Source: Paraspadella gotoi (lineage: Eukaryota; Chaetognatha). Taken from it: a stretch of DNA of 64,000 bases. Positions 61,257 to 64,000 of the stretch are shown here, in pieces. The stretch lies in the NCBI GenBank assembly GCA_051294375.1, contig CM119269.1, positions 3,456,810 to 3,520,809 on the forward strand. The letters run 5' to 3'. Position numbers and translations under genes: made by a program. The notes under the pieces were generated by a model that saw only the letters and a program-made list of their open reading frames with translations, was not told where the DNA came from and did no database searches. Position 1 is the first letter of the stretch. Each line of letters starts with the position of its first letter.

Positions 61257-61824
61257 GGCTCAAATCTTCCTCGTCCTTAAGTTCAAGGCGATTCGGTGTA
61301 TCCGATGGTTCGAGTTATATTAAATATGGCTTTCATCTTTTTCCTTTCTTTTTTGGGTCTTTTTTTATCTCTTTGGAGCGTTATATACCAGTCTTTGTCA
61401 TTGAGACTTTGGAGAATAAATATGAGACATTCGCTATTACTGGCAATCGCTAGGCATGTGTTGATAATTCACAGCATTGAGGTTATAATTACGTTAAATG
61501 TACAATTTTGTACATACTACAAAAGTACACAAGAACTACTAAAGATAAAGAACCCAAGAAAAAAAGCAAACAAGTGTGAATCGATTGAATGGTTCAAATC
61601 GTTAGTTTAAATCTACATTATTAAGCTTCAAAAGTAAATATTTAGATGGTAATACATAACATAAAGAAGACGAATTATATAAAACGGGCATGTTGTATTA
61701 AAGCAAAAGGCTTGGATTTATGGGAGATTACAATATTTCAACATTATGTGGACCTAATTTGATTTGTAGTAGTAGAGAAGAAAGAGGAGAGAGAAGAGCA
61801 GAGCAGACGAGAGAGAGAGACGAG

Positions 61825-61857
<33 letters not shown>

Positions 61858-62428
61858 TTGATAAGTTCTACGAACGAAAGTAATGTGTTTAAACTGAAGA
61901 TTTGGTTAGGTTCTGTAGTTGATTTTTTTTTTTTATCTCAAGCGATTTTGTCTTTAAGACCTGTCTAAATTAAACTGTTTTGAACTCGAAAAAAATCCCA
62001 AGTACACACTAAAACGAGAGTTAATGCGTACGTCAAACGGCGATTAAAATGATATACGACGTGAGAGTTTGGGCCAATCTGCCAAAAATATCGATAAAAG
62101 AGAGGAAGAGAAGGAGAAGCAGTTCGTTTAACTTTTGATGGCCAGTCCTTGTTTTCGGAAGATCCCTCTTAGTGGGGATCGAGGAAGAATATATAGAGAT
62201 TTCTTATGTTAAAATTCTTACCAAATAGAGGCAAAAATAAATGATAAGTAACGAATCGGAAAAAGAGTTTTTTTTTTCACGAAAAAGAGACCAAAAAGTT
62301 TTTTGAAAATTATTTGGTTGGTCGCTTCTTTTTTTTAAAAAAGTCTGCAGAAAAGGAGGACTAATGGAGAACAATGAAAAACAATAAAAGGAGGAGGAAG
62401 AGAAGGAGCACAATGAGGATTAAGGAGA
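61257..62428 (+). repeat. Left arm of a fold-back palindrome
   Basis: Pairs with 62910-64000 in reverse complement: AAATCTTCC at 61262 matches GGAAGATTT ending 63995, and GTCTGCAG at 62343 matches CTGCAGAC at 62989. The arms differ by indels and some substitutions. A 101-residue frame (from ATG 61305) with one hydrophobic segment is not preserved in the other arm. No gene is called. Confidence 0.88.
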
Positions 62429-62614
62429 AGGAGGAGGAGGGAGTGGAGGAAGAGGAAAGAAGAAAAAAAGAAGGATGGATATTGAACTAGGGGAGAATTA
62501 GAATGCGCGAGCGAAAAGTGGGTATGGGAGGGAGGAAAGGTGGGTGAAAAAGAAGGAGAGAGGAAAGAGAAGGAGAGAGATAGAGAGGAGAGAAGATAGA
62601 GAGAGAAGAGAAAG

Positions 62615-62658
<44 letters not shown>

Positions 62659-62909
62659 AGAGAAGACGGAGAGGAAGAGAGAAAGAGAGAGAGAGAGAAA
62701 AGGAGAGAGAGAGAGAAAGAAGAAGAGAGAGTGAAGAAAGAGAGAAGAGAGAAGAAAGAGAGAGAGAGAGAGAGGAGTAGATAGATTCAACTCCCGTAAC
62801 GAAAGTTGTCGCGGAGCTAACAAGGAACAGACCGACCGAAGCGAAGGAGTGGGAAGTAACAGGAGAAGAGAGAGAGAGAGTGAAAGAGAGAGAGAGAGAG
62901 AGGAGTGAA
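62429..62909. repeat. GA-rich loop of the palindrome
   Basis: About 350 bases of (GA)n, GAAA and GGA motifs, then a short complex stretch (62781-62864, GATTCAACTCCCGTAACG...), then GA again to 62902. Almost all purine on this strand. Confidence 0.85.
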
Positions 62910-63424
62910 TCTCCTTAACTCCTCATTGTGCTCCTTCTCTTCCTCCTCCTTTTATTGTTTTTCATTGTTCCTCCATTAGTCCTCCTTTCTGCAGACTTTT
63001 TTAAAAAAAGAAGCGACCAACCAAAAATTTCAAAAAACTTTTTGGTCTCTTTTCGTGAAAAAAAAACTCTTTTTCGATTCGTTACTATCATTTATTTTTG
63101 CTCTATTTTTGGTAAGAATTTTAAACATAAGAAATCTCTATATATCTTCCTCGATCCCAACTAAGAGGATCTTCCGAAAACAAGGACTGGCATCAAAAGT
63201 TAAACGACGCTCTCTTCTCTCTTCTCTCGTTTTATCGATATTTTTGGCAATTGGCCCAAACTTCACGTCGTATATCATTTTTTTTTTGACGCAACTCTCG
63301 TTTTTGGTACTTGGGATTTTTTTCGAGTTCAAAACAGTTTAAAGACGCTAAACAAAATCGTAAAAAAACAACAAACCAACCAAATCTTCATTTAGAAACA
63401 CATACTTCGTTCGTAAAAATTATA

Positions 63425-63459
<35 letters not shown>

Positions 63460-64000
63460 GCTCTGCTCTTCTCTCTCCTCTTTCTTCTCTACTACTACAA
63501 ATCAAATTAGGTCCACATAATGTTGAAATATTGTAATCTCCCATAAATCCAAGCCTTTTGCTTTAATACAACATGCCCGTTTTATATAATTCGTCTTCTT
63601 TATGTTATGTATTACCATCTAAATATTTACTTTTGAAGCTTAATAATGTAGATTTAAACTAACGATTTGAACATTCAATCGAATCAAACGTTGCTTTTTT
63701 TCTTTTTCTTTATCTTTAGTAGTTCTTGTACTTTGTAGTATGTACAAAATTGTACATTTACGTAATTATTACCTCAATGCTGTGAATTATCAATTATCAA
63801 TTTTCAGCCAAGCGATTTCCGTAAATGTTCAATTGTTCATATTTATTCAAAATCTCATGACAAAGACTGGGATTTATAAGTCCAAAGAGATAAAAAAAGA
63901 CCCAAAAAAGAAAGGAAAAAAAAGGAAAGCCATTAAATTCTCGCATCGGGATTTATTTCACCGAATTTCGTTGAACTTAAGGACGGGGAAGATTTGAGGC
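62910..64000 (-). repeat. Right arm of the fold-back palindrome, running off the window
   Basis: Reverse complement of 61257-62428. It is still matching at base 63998, so the palindrome continues past the window edge. It holds a (CT)n tract at 63428-63454, whose partner at 61808-61855 is (GA)n. No gene is recognised. Confidence 0.88.

Noticed and set aside
61296-61610. 104-residue frame with a hydrophobic segment
   Set aside because: The start is GTG, and the inverted arm at 63650-63960 does not keep the frame, so it is likely chance.

Overview
The window looks like nuclear DNA of an invertebrate animal, taken from a draft long-read assembly. It is AT-rich and dense in (CT/GA)n, (GAAA)n, (CGT/ACG)n and (CCG)n microsatellites. 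CpG is not visibly depleted. Coding stretches are split by candidate introns with GTAAGT-type donors and pyrimidine-tract/AG acceptors. I see no bacterial-style operon, tRNA, rRNA, CRISPR array, transposase or reverse transcriptase. The species cannot be named from the sequence.

The main fact is redundancy: 64 kb hold perhaps 25-30 kb of unique sequence. Segment X (1026-2608) has a partial copy at 1-1000 and recurs inverted at 16514-18067. Block Y (2612-13096) recurs at 18078-28651, and its last part again at 32446-34230. Block Z/W is present in both orientations between 13122 and 36830. Block V (37600-39235) recurs at 45589-47153. A 6,370-bp arm (39236-45605) is present as an apparently exact inverted copy at 47179-53548, and most of it a third time, with many small indels, at 53549-59396. 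A last fold-back palindrome occupies 61257-64000. Apart from the exact arm pair, the copies differ mainly by one-base insertions and deletions, and block joins tend to fall in simple repeats or at N-gaps. This fits haplotype duplication plus uncorrected or fold-back reads better than evolved paralogy.

Two protein-coding loci are credible. Gene A (6275-7089, +) is a first coding exon of a Ser/Arg/Pro-rich protein with a short upstream ORF and a good splice donor; its second copy (21803-22604) is frameshifted. Gene B (58505-59652, +) is a terminal exon of a Ser/Pro/Thr-rich protein with an acidic tail. Its two other copies (44671-45588, + and 47196-48113, -) are frameshifted and cut off at a block junction. 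I recognise neither family. Weaker exon, promoter and splice-site candidates are listed with low confidence. The rest is intergenic or intronic low-complexity DNA.

I found no convincing new biological system. The structures most worth checking are the exact inverted repeat, the X inversion, the paired CT/GA tracts that could form long hairpins, and the two unfamiliar exons.
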